DNA from: Porticoccaceae bacterium
GTDB taxonomy: Bacteria > Pseudomonadota > Gammaproteobacteria > Pseudomonadales > Porticoccaceae
Direction of reading: 5' to 3'
Assembly (NCBI GenBank): GCA_002692165.1
Contig: NZJL01000006.1
Span: forward strand, 1-6,013
DNA: 6,013 nucleotides
Part shown: piece by piece, positions 5,857 to 6,013 of the stretch
How positions within the stretch are numbered: position 1 is the stretch's first letter
Layout of the letters: every line of letters begins with the position of its first letter
Translations under genes and position numbers: made by a program
Notes under the pieces: generated by a model
Told to the model about the DNA's origin: nothing
What the model saw: only the letters and a program-made list of their open reading frames with translations
Database searches by the model: none

Positions 5857-5904
5857 TTGACAGTCAATTACCGTTATCGTAATCAATATAGTGAGGCTGA
5901 TTAC
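5857..5904. repeat. Chain of three palindromes sharing arms
   Basis: TTGACAGTCAA (5857-5867) is a perfect odd palindrome. ATTAC (5867-5871) pairs with GTAAT (5879-5883). GTAATCA (5879-5885) can instead pair with TGATTAC (5898-5904). The GTAAT arm can therefore pair left or right, as in operators with several half-sites or alternative leader structures. Confidence 0.45.
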
Positions 5905-5925
5905 TGGCTGCCGCAATTTAACAAA

Positions 5926-5939
5926 TGTGAACTATCACA
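5926..5939. promoter_or_regulatory. Possible dyad operator TGTGA-N4-TCACA
   Basis: A perfect 5-base dyad with a 4-base centre in an AT-rich setting. The arms match CRP half-sites, but CRP needs a 6-base centre, so a different dimeric regulator or chance is more likely. If real it may control a gene to the right of the window. Confidence 0.3.
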
Positions 5940-5980
5940 CATAGGCTAAATCAATGACGGATATGCCCGAAATAAAAAGT

Positions 5981-5998
5981 TGGTGCCCAAGGCCGGAC
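5981..5998 (-). other. tRNA 3'-end-like fragment, possible integration (att) site
   Basis: Read on the minus strand the 18 bases GTCCGGCCTTGGGCACCA look like the 3' end of a tRNA(Leu)-type gene: T-stem strand CCGGC, a 7-base acceptor strand CTTGGGC, discriminator A and CCA, followed by a T-rich stretch. The match fails upstream: the T-loop would read TTGACGT, lacking the invariant C56 and A58, and the T-stem partner GCTAG has a mismatch. A functional tRNA is therefore unlikely. A conserved 3' end with a broken arm is what remains at one end of an element that integrated into a tRNA gene. The window ends at 6013, so the rest cannot be seen. Confidence 0.35.
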
Positions 5999-6013
5999 GT
6001 CAACTAGCTTAAA

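Larger units (their letters stand above)
5430..6013. other. Gene-less right end of the window
   Basis: These 584 bases contain no ORF I would call a gene. Two overlapping short frames exist, 43 codons on plus (5647-5778) and 40 codons on minus (5675-5797), neither with a good ribosome site or recognisable product. The stretch is rich in perfect inverted repeats, listed separately, and ends with a match to the 3' end of a tRNA gene. It could be the edge of a mobile or island segment, or the regulatory region of a gene beyond 6013. Confidence 0.6.

Noticed and set aside
5981..6013. Intact tRNA gene on the minus strand
   Set aside because: The T-loop lacks the invariant C56 and A58, the T-stem has a mismatch, and the rest of the cloverleaf is outside the window.

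Overview
The window looks like chromosome from a gammaproteobacterium, probably marine or environmental. This is inferred from the moderate base composition, the SGNH and carboxymuconolactone-decarboxylase-like (CMD-like) proteins, a classic lipobox lipoprotein and the Shine-Dalgarno types; no taxonomic marker is present. All seven supported genes lie on the minus strand, so transcription runs from right to left.

In transcription order, the right end (about 5430-6013) has no convincing gene. It holds a short match to the 3' end of a tRNA(Leu)-like gene at the very edge, a dense set of perfect inverted repeats, and a plus-strand intrinsic-terminator-like hairpin with no gene to serve. Next come an unknown 140-residue cytosolic protein (5007-5429) and a cysteine-rich outer-membrane-type lipoprotein with an internal repeat (4295-4876). 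A 68-residue unknown ORF (4045-4251) follows; its stop overlaps the start of a 414-residue membrane-anchored SGNH/GDSL hydrolase fused in frame to a CMD-like domain (2804-4048). A 352-base non-coding stretch (2452-2803) then carries a good sigma70-type promoter and a tandem 9-bp repeat.

The left part is a compact three-gene operon for the front end of a thiamine-diphosphate-dependent 2-oxoacid or acetoin dehydrogenase complex: E1 alpha (1471-2451), E1 beta (360-1427) and a free-standing 84-residue lipoyl-domain protein (109-363) that overlaps E1 beta by four bases (GTGA). E1 alpha and beta would form the heterotetramer that decarboxylates the substrate and reductively acylates the lipoyl-lysine of the small protein. 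No E2 acyltransferase or E3 dihydrolipoyl dehydrogenase is in the window, and none starts in the last 108 bases, so those partners must be further away or shared with another complex. The true substrate cannot be read from the sequence.

The most unusual items are the SGNH-CMD fusion with a possible internal start, the stand-alone lipoyl protein with its E1 pair, the tRNA-end match that could mark an island boundary, and the repeat-rich silent region with its orphan terminator.
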